From Porphyromonadaceae bacterium UBA4277 (GTDB lineage Bacteria > Bacteroidota > Bacteroidia > Bacteroidales > Muribaculaceae), in contig DGVT01000107.1 of assembly GCA_002395965.1 (NCBI GenBank), forward strand, positions 1 to 64,000: a stretch of DNA of 64,000 nucleotides. The letters run 5' to 3'. A program made the position numbers and the translations under genes. Numbering within the stretch: position 1 is the first letter of the stretch; every line of letters starts with the position of its first letter. Shown here in pieces: positions 37,738 to 47,358 of the stretch. The notes below the pieces were generated by a model. The model searched no databases. It worked only from the letters and a program-made list of their open reading frames with translations, and was not told where the DNA came from.

Positions 37738-38352
37738 ATGAATGCAATGAAACGCATACTGGCACTATTCATCTCACTGATAGCCATCACCGCAGTGGCA
37801 CAGTCGCCACGCGAAATGCTCGACCGAGCCGTGGCAGCACTCAAGAGCAAGGGAGCCGTTACGGCCACCTATTCGGTAAAAGGAACGCAGGGAAAGTCAA
37901 CCGGCACCATTACAATGAGCGGAGTGAAATACCGCATAGTATCGGCCGACATGAAATGCTGGTACAATGGCTCAACCATGTGGACATATTCAAAACTGAC
38001 CGACGAGGTGAACATCACGACCCCGACAGCTGCCGACCTGCAGACGTCAAACCCCTATGCGGCTGCTGCCGATTTCAAGACAAACTACGACATGTGGAAG
38101 GCCGCAGGACAGATTGCAGGCTGCTATGCAATAATGCTAAAGCCTAAGAAAAAGTCACCCGTGAGCAAGCTATACATCTATATCGACCTGAAAACAAACA
38201 TGGTGCGAAACCTGCATGTGAAAATGACCGACGGCAACACTTTCACCATCACATTAAAGAACTACAAGGGCGGTGCAAGCGTTAACGACGCCACTTTCAA
38301 CTTCGACAAGACCATGGTTCCTCAAGGCACACAGGTCGTCGACTTGCGATAA
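37738..38352 (+). CDS. LolA-like outer-membrane lipoprotein carrier protein
   Basis: This 204-residue periplasmic protein has a signal peptide (to about residue 21, AVAQS) and a LolA-type beta fold. Recognisable pieces are the N-terminal helix SPREMLDRAVAALKSKG, GTITMSGVKYRI, and MKCWYNGSTMWTYSKLTDEVNIT. LolA chaperones lipoproteins across the periplasm, but many Bacteroidetes LolA-like paralogues have uncertain roles. ATG 37747 is an alternative start. trxB follows after 46 bp. Confidence 0.82.
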   Translation: MNAMKRILALFISLIAITAVAQSPREMLDRAVAALKSKGAVTATYSVKGTQGKSTGTITMSGVKYRIVSADMKCWYNGSTMWTYSKLTDEVNITTPTAADLQTSNPYAAAADFKTNYDMWKAAGQIAGCYAIMLKPKKKSPVSKLYIYIDLKTNMVRNLHVKMTDGNTFTITLKNYKGGASVNDATFNFDKTMVPQGTQVVDLR

Positions 38353-38398
38353 CCACTCAACACAACTACACATTATTAATCCCATTAATTAAAACTCT

Positions 38399-39331
38399 AT
38401 GGAACATACGAAGTGCTTGATTATAGGCTCAGGACCCGCCGGCTACACCGCAGCCATCTACACCACTCGCGCTGGCATAGGTAGCGTGCTGATCGAAGGT
38501 CACCAACCAGGCGGACAACTCACTACCACCACAACGATTGAGAACTTTCCAGGCTTCCCCGATGGCATCGATGGCTTCCAGCTAATGGACAACATGCGAC
38601 AGCAAGCTATCAACGTGGGTGCCGATGTGCGCTCAGGGCTCATAACAGCTATCGACTTGAGTAAGCGCCCATTCATAGCCACACTCGATGGCGGCACGGC
38701 CATCGAGGCCGACACGGTGATTGTGGCCACTGGAGCCTCGGCAAAGTATCTGGGGCTTGACGACGAGAAAAAATATGCCGGACAAGGAGTGTCGGCATGT
38801 GCAACGTGCGACGGTTTCTTCTACCGCAAGAAGGTGGTGGCCGTAGTGGGCGGTGGCGACACTGCATGCGAAGAAGCGGCCTACCTGAGCAACCTGTGCA
38901 GCAAGGTGTATATGATTGTGCGCAAAGACTACCTGCGAGCTTCCAAGGCCATGCAGCAGCGCGTAGCCGAGCGGGAAAATATCGAAATCCTGTTCAACAC
39001 CAACACCCTCGGCCTGTTTGGTAACAATGGAGTTGAAGGTGCACACCTGGTGCGCCACAAGGGCACTCCCGACGAACAAGCATTTGACATAGCCATCGAC
39101 GGTTTCTTCCTTGCCATTGGCCACAACCCCAACACCGAGTTCCTTGCCGGCCAGCTGGAGACCGACGCTAACGGGTATATCGTGACCGACAAGGTGACCA
39201 CTGCCACCTCGGTCGAAGGCGTGTTTGCAGCAGGCGACGTTGCCGACCCACGATACCGCCAGGCAATAGCTGCCGCCGGAACCGGATGCCGAGCCGCATT
39301 AGATGCCGAGCGCTACATCGCCGAAATGTAA
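38399..39331 (+). CDS. trxB: Thioredoxin-disulfide reductase
   Basis: This 310-residue flavoenzyme reduces thioredoxin with NADPH. It has the FAD-binding motif IIGSGPAGYTAAIY, the redox-active ACATCDGFF (CxxC), the NADPH-binding VVGGGDTACEEA and the C-terminal FAD motif GVFAAGDVAD. The length is typical. It ends at a strong terminator (39385-39415). Confidence 0.96.
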   Translation: MEHTKCLIIGSGPAGYTAAIYTTRAGIGSVLIEGHQPGGQLTTTTTIENFPGFPDGIDGFQLMDNMRQQAINVGADVRSGLITAIDLSKRPFIATLDGGTAIEADTVIVATGASAKYLGLDDEKKYAGQGVSACATCDGFFYRKKVVAVVGGGDTACEEAAYLSNLCSKVYMIVRKDYLRASKAMQQRVAERENIEILFNTNTLGLFGNNGVEGAHLVRHKGTPDEQAFDIAIDGFFLAIGHNPNTEFLAGQLETDANGYIVTDKVTTATSVEGVFAAGDVADPRYRQAIAAAGTGCRAALDAERYIAEM

Positions 39332-39384
39332 CGGCCGCCAACAGCCGCTAAATCAACCGGTACAATCAGCTTTGAAGGCATTTC

Positions 39385-39415
39385 AAGGCACTCGCTCATG
39401 CAGCGAGTGCCTTTT
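39385..39415 (+). terminator. Terminator after trxB
   Basis: An 11-bp stem, AAGGCACTCGC (39385-39395) with GCGAGTGCCTT (39403-39413), has a 7-nt loop and continues into TTTT. Confidence 0.85.
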
Positions 39416-39444
39416 GCATAAAATTGTGATTTTTAGTTAAACTT

Positions 39445-39475
39445 TTGCCTATGTGCAATAAATGTATTAACTTCG
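39445..39475 (+). promoter_or_regulatory. Promoter of the aminotransferase gene
   Basis: TTG (39445-39447) and TAACTTCG (39468-39475, one mismatch to TAnnTTTG) are 20 bp apart. ATG 39513 follows. Confidence 0.55.
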
Positions 39476-39512
39476 CAAAGTATTATTGACCTTAACTATT
39501 AACCTACCTATA

Positions 39513-40826
39513 ATGAAAAATCCTATATCTAAACAAACGCTCGACGACATCCTGAAACGCATGGATATCGCCGACATCTCGTGTGCAACAATACGCCAAA
39601 GTGTGGCAGTAACCAATGAGCTGGAACGACTCAGTGGCGAAAAATTCGTTCATCTTGAAATCGGCGTGCCGGGATTGCGCCCAAGCCACATTGGCATCGA
39701 TGCCCAAAAAGCTGCACTCGACAACAATGTTGCGGCTATTTACCCCAACATTGCCGGCGAGCGCCCCATCAAGGAGGCCGCATCACGCTTTATCAAAGCT
39801 TTCATAAATGCCGACATACCGGCTGAATGCATCGTGCCCACTGTGGGAAGCATGCAAGGCTGCTTCAACCTGATGCTCGAGTGCAAGCAGATGAACCCCG
39901 ACAAACCGGGTGTGTTGTTCATCGACCCCGGATTTCCTGCACAAAAGTCGCAGGCCAAAGTGCTGGGCGTTCCCAGCGAGTCGTTCGACCTCTACCACTA
40001 CCGCGCCGAGAAACTTGGCCCGAAACTCGAGGAATACTTGAGCAAAGGCAACATTGGCGCCATACTGTATTCCAACCCCAACAACCCCTCATGGGTGTGC
40101 CTCACCGACGATGAGCTGCGCACCATAGGCGAGCTGTGCAACAAGTATGACGTGATAGCACTCGAAGACTTTGCCTACCTCTGCATGGACTTCCGCAACG
40201 ACCTGTCACACCCCTTCGAGCCACCTTATCAAGTGAGTGTGTCGCGCTACACCGACAACTTCATCATGATGATTTCGGCATCTAAAATCTTCAGCTACGC
40301 CGGCGAGCGACTGGGACTGGTGTGCTTCTCACCCAAGATGTATCACCGCGAGTATCCTCGCCTGCGCGAGCTCTATGGCATGGGACGCATGGGCGACAAC
40401 TTTGTGCTCACCTATCTCTATGCAGCATCGTCAGGAACATCACACTCGGCTCAATATGCCATGGCAGCCATGCTCGAAGCATCGGTTGAAGGCAAGCTGA
40501 ACTTTGTTGACGACGTGAAGGAATATGGCCGGCGTGCAGCCATCACCAAGGAGATGTTCCTGCGCCACGGCTTCAACATCGTGTATGACCGAGATAATGA
40601 AGTTCCCATTAGCGACGGCTTCTACTACACCGTGGGCTATAAGAACCTCAGCAACAAGGAGCTGATAACAAACTTGATGCGCTGCGGCATTGCTGCCATC
40701 ACGCTCAACACAGCAGGCAGCCAGCAGGCAGGCATCAGGGCCTGTGTGTCGGCATTGTCAACGCCCGACTTGTTCGACAAGCTCGATGAGAACTTGGGGC
40801 TGTTCGAAAAATTAGTAAACGAGTAA
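39513..40826 (+). CDS. PLP-dependent class I/II aminotransferase
   Basis: This 437-residue aminotransferase has the PLP-binding elements YSNPNNPSWVCL (Asn), IALEDFAYL (Asp) and the lysine in MISASKIFSYAGERLG. Family members transfer amino groups between amino acids and keto acids; the specific substrate is not evident. The frame is open from 39486, but ATG 39513 (MKNPISKQTL) follows the promoter at a better distance. A CoA-transferase gene follows after 118 bp. Confidence 0.87.
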   Translation: MKNPISKQTLDDILKRMDIADISCATIRQSVAVTNELERLSGEKFVHLEIGVPGLRPSHIGIDAQKAALDNNVAAIYPNIAGERPIKEAASRFIKAFINADIPAECIVPTVGSMQGCFNLMLECKQMNPDKPGVLFIDPGFPAQKSQAKVLGVPSESFDLYHYRAEKLGPKLEEYLSKGNIGAILYSNPNNPSWVCLTDDELRTIGELCNKYDVIALEDFAYLCMDFRNDLSHPFEPPYQVSVSRYTDNFIMMISASKIFSYAGERLGLVCFSPKMYHREYPRLRELYGMGRMGDNFVLTYLYAASSGTSHSAQYAMAAMLEASVEGKLNFVDDVKEYGRRAAITKEMFLRHGFNIVYDRDNEVPISDGFYYTVGYKNLSNKELITNLMRCGIAAITLNTAGSQQAGIRACVSALSTPDLFDKLDENLGLFEKLVNE

Positions 40827-40944
40827 TTTTCAAAGCTACAAGTTACGAGCCACAAGTGGCTGACGCCGGTTTTTCTCCGAGCCCTCAGAGCTCCCAGAGA
40901 ATTCCGAGTCATAACTTAACACTTAACACATATAACTTAGAATA

Positions 40945-42252
40945 ATGAACTACATGACTGCCGACGAGGCCATGCGCCTTGTCAATAGTGGAGACTCGAT
41001 ATACATTCAGGGCAGCACATCGGTGCCCAACGTACTCGAACAAGCCCTTGCACGCCGTGGCAACGAGCTGAAGGACGTGATCATCTACTCGGCCTTCAAC
41101 ATCACCAAGGAGGAAGCACCTTTCTGCAAGCCTGAGTACAAAGATGCCTTTATCACTAAGAGCCTCTTCCTGTGCGCCGACCAACGCCGATGGGTGAAAG
41201 AAGGCTACGGCTCAATGATCCCGGCTTTCTTAGGCGAAATTCCATTCCTTTTCCGCAGTCGGCAGCTGCCGCTCGACATCGCATTCATCAACTGCTCACT
41301 GCCCGACGAAAACGGCTATTGCAGCTATGGCATGTCGGCCGACCTGGCCGTGTCGGCTGTGGAGTCGTCGCGCATTATCATCGCACAAATCAATAAAAGC
41401 ATGCCATACCTGTGCGGCGGAGCACTCATCCATGAGTCGAAGATCACCGCGGCCGTAGAGTGCGACGATGCCCCGGTAGCACTCACATTCGGCGACCCCA
41501 CTCCCATCGAGGCGGCCATCGGTGGTTTTATTGCCAACGAAATACCCGATGGCGCAACGCTACAAATAGGCGTAGGAGGCATTCCAAATGCCGTGCTCAA
41601 CGGCATCAAGCACCATAAGCACCTGGGGCTGCACACCGAGGCTATGACCGACGGCGTGGTGCGACTCATCGAGGAAGGCGTGATCGACAACTCGCTCAAG
41701 AAAATCAAGCCCGGAAAGAGCATTGCCAGCCTGGCATTAGGTTCGACGCACATGTATGAATTCCTCGACTACAACCGCGACGTGGAATTCTACGACGTGG
41801 GCTGGACCAACGACCCGCAAATCATCCGCCAGAACCCCAAGGTGATTGCAATCAACTCGGCACTGGAGGTAGATCTCACCGGCCAGATATGCGCCGACAG
41901 CATCGGGCAGTACATCTTCTCGAGCGTGGGCGGACAGCACGACTTTATGTATGGTGGGGCACTATCTGAAGGCGGAAAGACGTTCATTGCCCTACCCTCG
42001 CGCACGGCCAAAGGCATCGGCAAGATCGTACCCACACTCACACCTGGTGCTGGCGTGGTGACCACTCGTTTCCAGACACAGTATGTCGTAACCGAGCAAG
42101 GCATTGTCTATCTGCGCAACAAATCGCTTGCCGAGCGTGCCAAGCTGCTCATTTCAATCGCACATCCCGACGACCGCGAGGCACTCGAGCGGGCTGCATG
42201 TGAGCGCTTCGGCTACAGCTTCCTGCGCCTGAAGACCGACAACAACCTTTAA
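40945..42252 (+). CDS. Acetyl-CoA hydrolase/CoA-transferase family protein
   Basis: This 435-residue protein belongs to the acetate/4-hydroxybutyrate CoA-transferase family. The C-terminal half has GVGGIPNAVLNGI, the probable catalytic glutamate in LHTEAMTDGVV, and SVGGQHDFMYGG. It should move CoA between short-chain acyl-CoA and acetate, succinate or propionate. The exact acids cannot be read from the sequence. It may act with Ptb-Buk (55-57 kb) in short-chain acid metabolism, although it is not linked to them. A repeat-filled region follows. Confidence 0.85.
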   Translation: MNYMTADEAMRLVNSGDSIYIQGSTSVPNVLEQALARRGNELKDVIIYSAFNITKEEAPFCKPEYKDAFITKSLFLCADQRRWVKEGYGSMIPAFLGEIPFLFRSRQLPLDIAFINCSLPDENGYCSYGMSADLAVSAVESSRIIIAQINKSMPYLCGGALIHESKITAAVECDDAPVALTFGDPTPIEAAIGGFIANEIPDGATLQIGVGGIPNAVLNGIKHHKHLGLHTEAMTDGVVRLIEEGVIDNSLKKIKPGKSIASLALGSTHMYEFLDYNRDVEFYDVGWTNDPQIIRQNPKVIAINSALEVDLTGQICADSIGQYIFSSVGGQHDFMYGGALSEGGKTFIALPSRTAKGIGKIVPTLTPGAGVVTTRFQTQYVVTEQGIVYLRNKSLAERAKLLISIAHPDDREALERAACERFGYSFLRLKTDNNL

Positions 42253-42407
42253 GTTAAATAAGATTCATAAGGGCTGACGCGCCTGCTACCTTCACACAGA
42301 TTTTATTTGACTATAAGTTACATAAGATTTCATAAGGGCTGCGCGCCTGCTACCTTCACACAGATTTTATTTGACTATAAGTTACATAAGATTCATAAGG
42401 GCTGACG
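42251..42407. repeat. 64-bp tandem direct repeat, about 2.5 copies
   Basis: A unit starting AAGTTAcATAAGATTCATAAG and ending TTTTATTTGACTAT is repeated at about 42251, 42315 and 42378 (last copy partial), with small differences. It directly follows the CoA-transferase stop. Fragments (ATAATCTGCATGAAAATGCC) recur at about 42491, 42692 and 42774. Confidence 0.8.
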
Positions 42408-42537
42408 CTTCTTTAGCTACAAGCTACAAGAGGCGCCAGCCCTTATGTAAGCATTTGTTGCTTATAGTCGAAAAAATCCGCACAATCTGCATAATCTGCA
42501 TGAAAATGCCATGCGCCAGCCCTTATCCCGTTCGGCT

Positions 42538-42664
42538 GGATTTGCAATCCGGCCGCCAGGTAACCTGCGGATTTGCAATCCGCCCCCCCCGTGAGGGCTA
42601 CCGAGGTGCCGTGCCGGCACGGGGATTGCAAATCCCCCGTTAAGCCCTGGCGGATTGCAAATCC
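42538..42664. repeat. Four copies of a 13-bp near-palindrome GGATTTGCAATCC
   Basis: Copies lie at 42538-42550 and 42569-42581 in one orientation, and at 42623-42635 and 42652-42664 in the other. The outer ones are framed by CCGG/GGCGG sequences, so the block can fold into nested stems. No coding potential is evident in 42253-42875. Confidence 0.8.
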
Positions 42665-42807
42665 GCCAGAACTGGAAAATCCGTACAATCTGCATTATCT
42701 GCATGAAAATGCCAGGCGTCAGCCCTTATGTAAACTTTTGTTTCTTATAGTCGAAAAAATCCGTACAATCTGCATAATCTGCATGAAAATGCCATGCGCC
42801 AGCCAGC

Positions 42808-42898
42808 TTGTTTACTCGTTTACTTGTCTGCTCGTTTACTCGTTTGCTTGTTTACTCGTTTACTTGTCTGCTCGTTTACTTGTCTGCTCGTTTACTCG
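42808..42898. repeat. Low-complexity tandem repeat running into the tex 3' end
   Basis: Units of CTCGTTTACTCGTTTA(C/G)TTG(TCTG) repeat irregularly from 42808 to 42898. The tract crosses the tex stop codon (42876-42878) and encodes its last residues (SKRADK), so slippage here could alter the Tex C-terminus. Confidence 0.8.
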
Positions 42899-45026
42899 GC
42901 TGAAGCCTCATGGTGAGGGCTATGCGCTGTCGGTCAACGTCAACGCTGAGCACGCGCACACGCACCTGTTGCCCAATGCGCACCACGCGCGACGGGTTCT
43001 CCACGCGGCGGTCGGCAAGCTGCGACACATGCACCAGTCCCTCTTTGTGAACGCCTATGTCAACAAAGGCGCCAAACTGCGTGACGTTGGTCACCACGCC
43101 ATTCAGCTCCATGCCTTCGCGCAGGTCGTTGATGGAGGTCACATTCTTGTCAAACTCCACACTGCTTACGCCCTCGCGCGGGTCGCGCCCGGGCTTTTCG
43201 AGCTCGCGCATAATGTCGAGTAGCGTGGGCTCGCCCACGTCGCCACTCACATATCGGCCGATGTCAATCTTCTCGCGCTGTGATTTGTCCTTTATCAGGT
43301 CGGCCACGCTGCAACCGCAGTCGCGAGCCATGCGCTCCACCAGAGCATAGCGCTCGGGGTGCACGGCGCTGTTGTCGAGCGGGTTGTCGCTCTCGGGGAT
43401 GCGCAGGAAGCCTGCCGCCTGCACAAATGTCTTGGCTCCGAGCTTGGGCACGTCCATGAGCTGGTGGCGCGAAGTGAAATGGCCATGTTCGGCGCGGTAG
43501 TTCACAATGTTCTGTGCCAATGCCGGTCCCAGGCCGGCCACATAGGTCAGCAGCTCTTTCGATGCCGTGTTCACGTTCACCCCCACGCTGTTCACGCAGC
43601 TGCTCACGGTGAAGTCGAGTGCCTCTTTTAGGCGGCTCTGGTCCACGTCGTGCTGGTATTGTCCCACACCTATCGACTTGGGGTCGATCTTCACCAATTC
43701 GGCAAGCGGGTCGAGCAGGCGGCGACCTATCGACACTGCTCCGCGCACTGTCACGTCTTGGTCGGGAAACTCGTCGCGTGCCAGTTTCGATGCCGAGTAG
43801 ATGCTCGCTCCACTCTCGCTCACCACATGAATTTCGACCGGGTGCTCAAAGCGCACTCGCTTGAGGAATGCTTCGGTCTCGCGGCTTGCTGTGCCGTTGC
43901 CCACGGCAATGGCCTGGATGCTATATTTGCTTGCGAGCCGCTGCACGGTGGCAGTGGCGCCCTTGATGTCGTTTTGCGGTGCGGTGGGGTAGATCACGTC
44001 GTGATGCAGCAGGTTGCCCTGCTCGTCGAGGCACACCACTTTGCAGCCGGTGCGGAAGCCCGGGTCAACACCCATGATGCGCTTGCGGCCTAATGGCGGC
44101 GCAAAGAGCAGCTGACGCACGTTCTGTGCAAACATGTCGATAGCCTCGGCGTCGGCAGTCTGCTTCGACGACGCGGCAAACTCGGTCTCAATCTGCGGTT
44201 TCAGCAGGCGCTTGTAGCCATCGGCGGCAGCTTCATCGACGAGTGTCGAAGCGTGGTTGTGGCCTTTCACAACGATGCGGCACACGTTGTCGATGGCACG
44301 ATCATCGTCCACATCGATGCTCACGCGCAGGTAGCCCTCGCCCTCGCCGCGCCTGATGGCAAGCAGCTGGTGCGACTTCACATAGCGCAGCGGGCGGGAA
44401 AATTCGTAGTAGTTCTCATAGTTGCGGCCTTCGATTTCCTTGCCTTTCACGAAGTGTGACTTGAGCACGGCGTCGCGGCGGAACAGGCGTCGCACACTGT
44501 TGCGCACGGTGCTGTTCTCGCTCACCCACTCGGCAATGATGTCTTGTGCGCCGGCAATGGCATCGCCAGGGGTTTTCACCTTGTTGCCATCGACAAACCT
44601 CGCGGCGCGGGCCTCAACGTCGGCTTCGCGCTGTGCCATGATGATTTTTGCCAGCGGCTCCAGTCCTAATTGACGTGCCGCCTCGGCGCGAGTCTTGCGC
44701 TTGGGTTTATAGGGCAGGTAGAGGTCCTCGAGCTCGGTGGCATCCCAGCAGGCACTGATGCGTGCTGCCAGCTCGGGCGTGAGCTTTTCCTGGGCTTCGA
44801 TGGTCTTGAGGATGGTGGCACGGCGCTTTTCGAGCTCGTGATAATAGTTGAGACGTTGCTCTATTGCCTGCACGTCTTCCTCGTTAAGTCCGCCGGTAGC
44901 CTCCTTGCGGTAACGGCTGATGAACGGTATGGTGGCACCGTCGTCGAGCAACCCTACGGTGCCGGCAACCTGACGGGCGGGAATGTTAAGTTCTCGGGAG
45001 ATGAGTTCAGAAATTGTTACTGACAT
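42876..45026 (-). CDS. tex: Tex family RNA-binding transcription accessory protein
   Basis: This 716-residue protein has the full Tex architecture: an N-terminal helical domain (ELNIPARQVAGTVGLLDDGATI), a YqgF/RNase H-like domain near residue 320 (MGVDPGFRTGCKVV), a helix-hairpin-helix region near 500 (VNTASKELLTYVAGLGPALA) and a C-terminal S1 domain (NGVVTNVTQFGAFVDIGVHKEGLVH). It binds nucleic acids and affects transcription. The C-terminal codons lie in a tandem repeat, so the exact end may vary between strains. Confidence 0.93.
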   Translation of the reverse strand: MSVTISELISRELNIPARQVAGTVGLLDDGATIPFISRYRKEATGGLNEEDVQAIEQRLNYYHELEKRRATILKTIEAQEKLTPELAARISACWDATELEDLYLPYKPKRKTRAEAARQLGLEPLAKIIMAQREADVEARAARFVDGNKVKTPGDAIAGAQDIIAEWVSENSTVRNSVRRLFRRDAVLKSHFVKGKEIEGRNYENYYEFSRPLRYVKSHQLLAIRRGEGEGYLRVSIDVDDDRAIDNVCRIVVKGHNHASTLVDEAAADGYKRLLKPQIETEFAASSKQTADAEAIDMFAQNVRQLLFAPPLGRKRIMGVDPGFRTGCKVVCLDEQGNLLHHDVIYPTAPQNDIKGATATVQRLASKYSIQAIAVGNGTASRETEAFLKRVRFEHPVEIHVVSESGASIYSASKLARDEFPDQDVTVRGAVSIGRRLLDPLAELVKIDPKSIGVGQYQHDVDQSRLKEALDFTVSSCVNSVGVNVNTASKELLTYVAGLGPALAQNIVNYRAEHGHFTSRHQLMDVPKLGAKTFVQAAGFLRIPESDNPLDNSAVHPERYALVERMARDCGCSVADLIKDKSQREKIDIGRYVSGDVGEPTLLDIMRELEKPGRDPREGVSSVEFDKNVTSINDLREGMELNGVVTNVTQFGAFVDIGVHKEGLVHVSQLADRRVENPSRVVRIGQQVRVRVLSVDVDRQRIALTMRLQPSKRADK

Positions 45027-45054
45027 ACTTTGGCTGAGTTATAAGTGTGAAGTG

Positions 45055-46092
45055 TTAAGTATGAAGTGTTAAGTTCGTTTGACGGTGTGCCGGGTGAGGA
45101 GCTTCGCTGCCCGGCGCACGGCATAGGCTACTGCCACCGATGCAAAAGGCCACGCACACTTGCCAGTGCTCCCAGCCCAGGAATTTCCTCACGGCGGCTA
45201 TGACCATGATGTGGACAAGGAATAGTTCTAACGAAATCGAGCCCAAAAAGTCGAAGCACCGTTTTATCAAGCCGATGCGCATGGGCAGGGCAAGAATCAG
45301 GCTCAGTCCGGTAGTGTAGAGCGTGACAACAATAGTGGACGTAATGATCACCTGTGTGCGATCGGTAAAGTGGAGTGCCGGGGTGTGAAGAATGGCAACC
45401 AATGCCACGCACAGGGCAACGGCCACTGCTCCGCGCCGTGCATCATGGTGCTCCTTGAGGTAGAAGATTAGTATTCCCAAGGCAAAAACCGGTAGCCGTG
45501 TGAATGAAAGGAAAAGGAAACTCTCACCGTCGTAGGTGCCGTAAAGCAATGCACACACCACCGAAAATGCCAATGAGGCAATTACCAGCACAGCAGCCTT
45601 AGCCGTGCTCCGGGCAAAGGCTATCATGGCCGGGAACAGCAGGTAGAAAAGTACAATCGTGGGCACATACCAGTCATAGTAATAAATGTGTGGTTGCAAC
45701 GGGTGTGCCCACCAGCCTAAGGTCGAGTAGTAGTAGAGCGCCTGCACGATGCTCGTGGGGTGCTGCAGCCATTGTGCAAACTCGGGCTTGAAATTGAGCG
45801 TGACAACCGACAGAATGTGATAGGCACCTATCACCAGCCAGTAGGTGGGAAAGATGCGCGTGAAGCGTCGCCTGACAAACGCAGCTGTATCACCGTCGCG
45901 CTTGTGGCTGTAGCACAGGCCGAATGCCGACAGCAGCATGAACACATCCACTATGTGAGTAGTGTTTCGCACATAATGCAACACCGGCAGCCCGAAGCAC
46001 GTTGCCTCGCTGCTGTGATACAGGAATACAACCACGATGGCAATCCCCATCAGGGCTGTGCGGTAGGTCGAGATGTTGCTCAGCCGGGTCAT
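45055..46092 (-). CDS. Acyltransferase 3 family membrane protein with probable C-terminal frameshift
   Basis: This 345-residue multi-pass protein of the OafA/acyltransferase-3 type has the N-terminal block RTALMGIAIVVVFLYHSSE with the catalytic-type His, a VDVFMLLSAFG helix, RRRFTRIFPTYW and about ten membrane helices. It probably acetylates a surface glycan. ATG 46092 overlaps the upstream stop (ATGA). The last 25 residues (SSLCRAPGSEAPHPAHRQTN) are unlike the family. Removing one T from the run at 45144-45147 restores VAFASVAVAYAVRRAAK, with a stop at 45069. Confidence 0.8.
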   Translation of the reverse strand: MTRLSNISTYRTALMGIAIVVVFLYHSSEATCFGLPVLHYVRNTTHIVDVFMLLSAFGLCYSHKRDGDTAAFVRRRFTRIFPTYWLVIGAYHILSVVTLNFKPEFAQWLQHPTSIVQALYYYSTLGWWAHPLQPHIYYYDWYVPTIVLFYLLFPAMIAFARSTAKAAVLVIASLAFSVVCALLYGTYDGESFLFLSFTRLPVFALGILIFYLKEHHDARRGAVAVALCVALVAILHTPALHFTDRTQVIITSTIVVTLYTTGLSLILALPMRIGLIKRCFDFLGSISLELFLVHIMVIAAVRKFLGWEHWQVCVAFCIGGSSLCRAPGSEAPHPAHRQTNLTLHT

Positions 46093-47288
46093 CGCGCCAT
46101 GGTCTTGAGTGTTATGAGTGTGATTTCGGGCGTGGCACCGATGCGTGCCGGCACGCCCACCATGCCCAAGCCGGTGTTGACGTATATTGCCTGCCCCAAG
46201 GCATTGTAGAAGCCGCCCCACTGATCATAGAACAGTGCTGCCGGCGACACCGTCGTGCCGAAAAATCGCAGCTTGCACTGCATGGCATGGGTGTGACCGC
46301 TGAGCGTGAGGTCGGTAAACGAGAAGCCTAACACCTCATCGTACCACAGCTGCGGGTTGTGCTGCAGCAAGATGGTATATGTCTTGTTGCCATACACACC
46401 GTGCAGTGCTTTCTTGTAGTCGCAGTGATTGGGCATGTGGCCGCGGCTGTAGTTCTCGGTGCCCACCACGGCTATGCTGTCGCCGCCACGGTGCAGCATC
46501 ATGTTTTCGTTGCCGAGCAACCGCCAGCCCACTTCTTTGATGAGGTTGCACAGCTCCTGGTGGTCTTCTTTCTTCTGTTCATCGTTGAGGGTGGTGTAGA
46601 AGTCATAATCGTGGTTGCCTAAAACCGCTATCACGCCGTCGCGCGCCTTGAGCCGGCTCAGCTGGGGGGTAAAGGCGTAGGCCTCGTCGGTGGTGCGGCT
46701 CACCAAGTCGCCCGTGAACATGATCACGTCGGGCTGCAGGGCATTGATAGTGTCGATGCACTGGGCAATGAATGTGGTGTCGTTGTCGTAGGTGCCAAGG
46801 TGCATGTCGCTGATGTGGCAGATGCGATAGCCGTCGAAGCCCGCGGGCAACCGCTTAGATTCAAACACGGTGGTGGTGACCTCACACTGGTAGGGCGTGA
46901 CGAAATAGCCCTTCCACATGGCGCAAAATGCCACCATTGCCACTACCAATGCTACAGCCTTGGCACTCACGCGCAGCCAGCGGGGCAGCGAGTGCGGGCG
47001 CGACAGCTGGTATAGGAGCGCCCACAGCACCTTGGGCACATAAAACATGGCGTAGAACCAAATAACCTTCATCACGGTCGTCATGTCTTGCCACGTGTAG
47101 TCGTGGCTGAACACCGGTTGCAGCAGTGCCGCAATCATTGTGATGTGAGCCACGGCAGCCAGCACGATGTGCAGCTGCGACAGTGCGTTGCCCACGCGCC
47201 GCAGCGTGGTGAGCTTGCGGTAGATGTAGTAGTCAACTGCCACGTTAATCAGCAGGGCTATAACGAATGGTAGCCAGAATATTCTCAT
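46089..47288 (-). CDS. Membrane-anchored metallophosphoesterase
   Basis: This 399-residue protein has about four N-terminal membrane helices (residues 1-150) and a calcineurin-type phosphoesterase domain with the metal motifs CHISDMHLG, MFTGDLVS, LGNHDYDF and LSGHTHAMQ. Related YkuE-like enzymes act on the outer face of the inner membrane, possibly on lipid-linked sugars or UDP-lipid precursors; the substrate is unknown. The stop overlaps the start of the acyltransferase-3 gene, so the two are co-expressed. Confidence 0.87.
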   Translation of the reverse strand: MRIFWLPFVIALLINVAVDYYIYRKLTTLRRVGNALSQLHIVLAAVAHITMIAALLQPVFSHDYTWQDMTTVMKVIWFYAMFYVPKVLWALLYQLSRPHSLPRWLRVSAKAVALVVAMVAFCAMWKGYFVTPYQCEVTTTVFESKRLPAGFDGYRICHISDMHLGTYDNDTTFIAQCIDTINALQPDVIMFTGDLVSRTTDEAYAFTPQLSRLKARDGVIAVLGNHDYDFYTTLNDEQKKEDHQELCNLIKEVGWRLLGNENMMLHRGGDSIAVVGTENYSRGHMPNHCDYKKALHGVYGNKTYTILLQHNPQLWYDEVLGFSFTDLTLSGHTHAMQCKLRFFGTTVSPAALFYDQWGGFYNALGQAIYVNTGLGMVGVPARIGATPEITLITLKTMAR

Positions 47289-47358
47289 AGGCGGTTAAAA
47301 AATGGTTCAGTGGCTTGAAAAAAAGCCGCGGCGTGCCTGCCACGGCTCAACTTCTATT

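Noticed and set aside
42443..43223. Open frames through the 42.3-43.2 kb repeat region
   Set aside because: They consist of repeat translations or lie opposite tex; none has a promoter or family resemblance.
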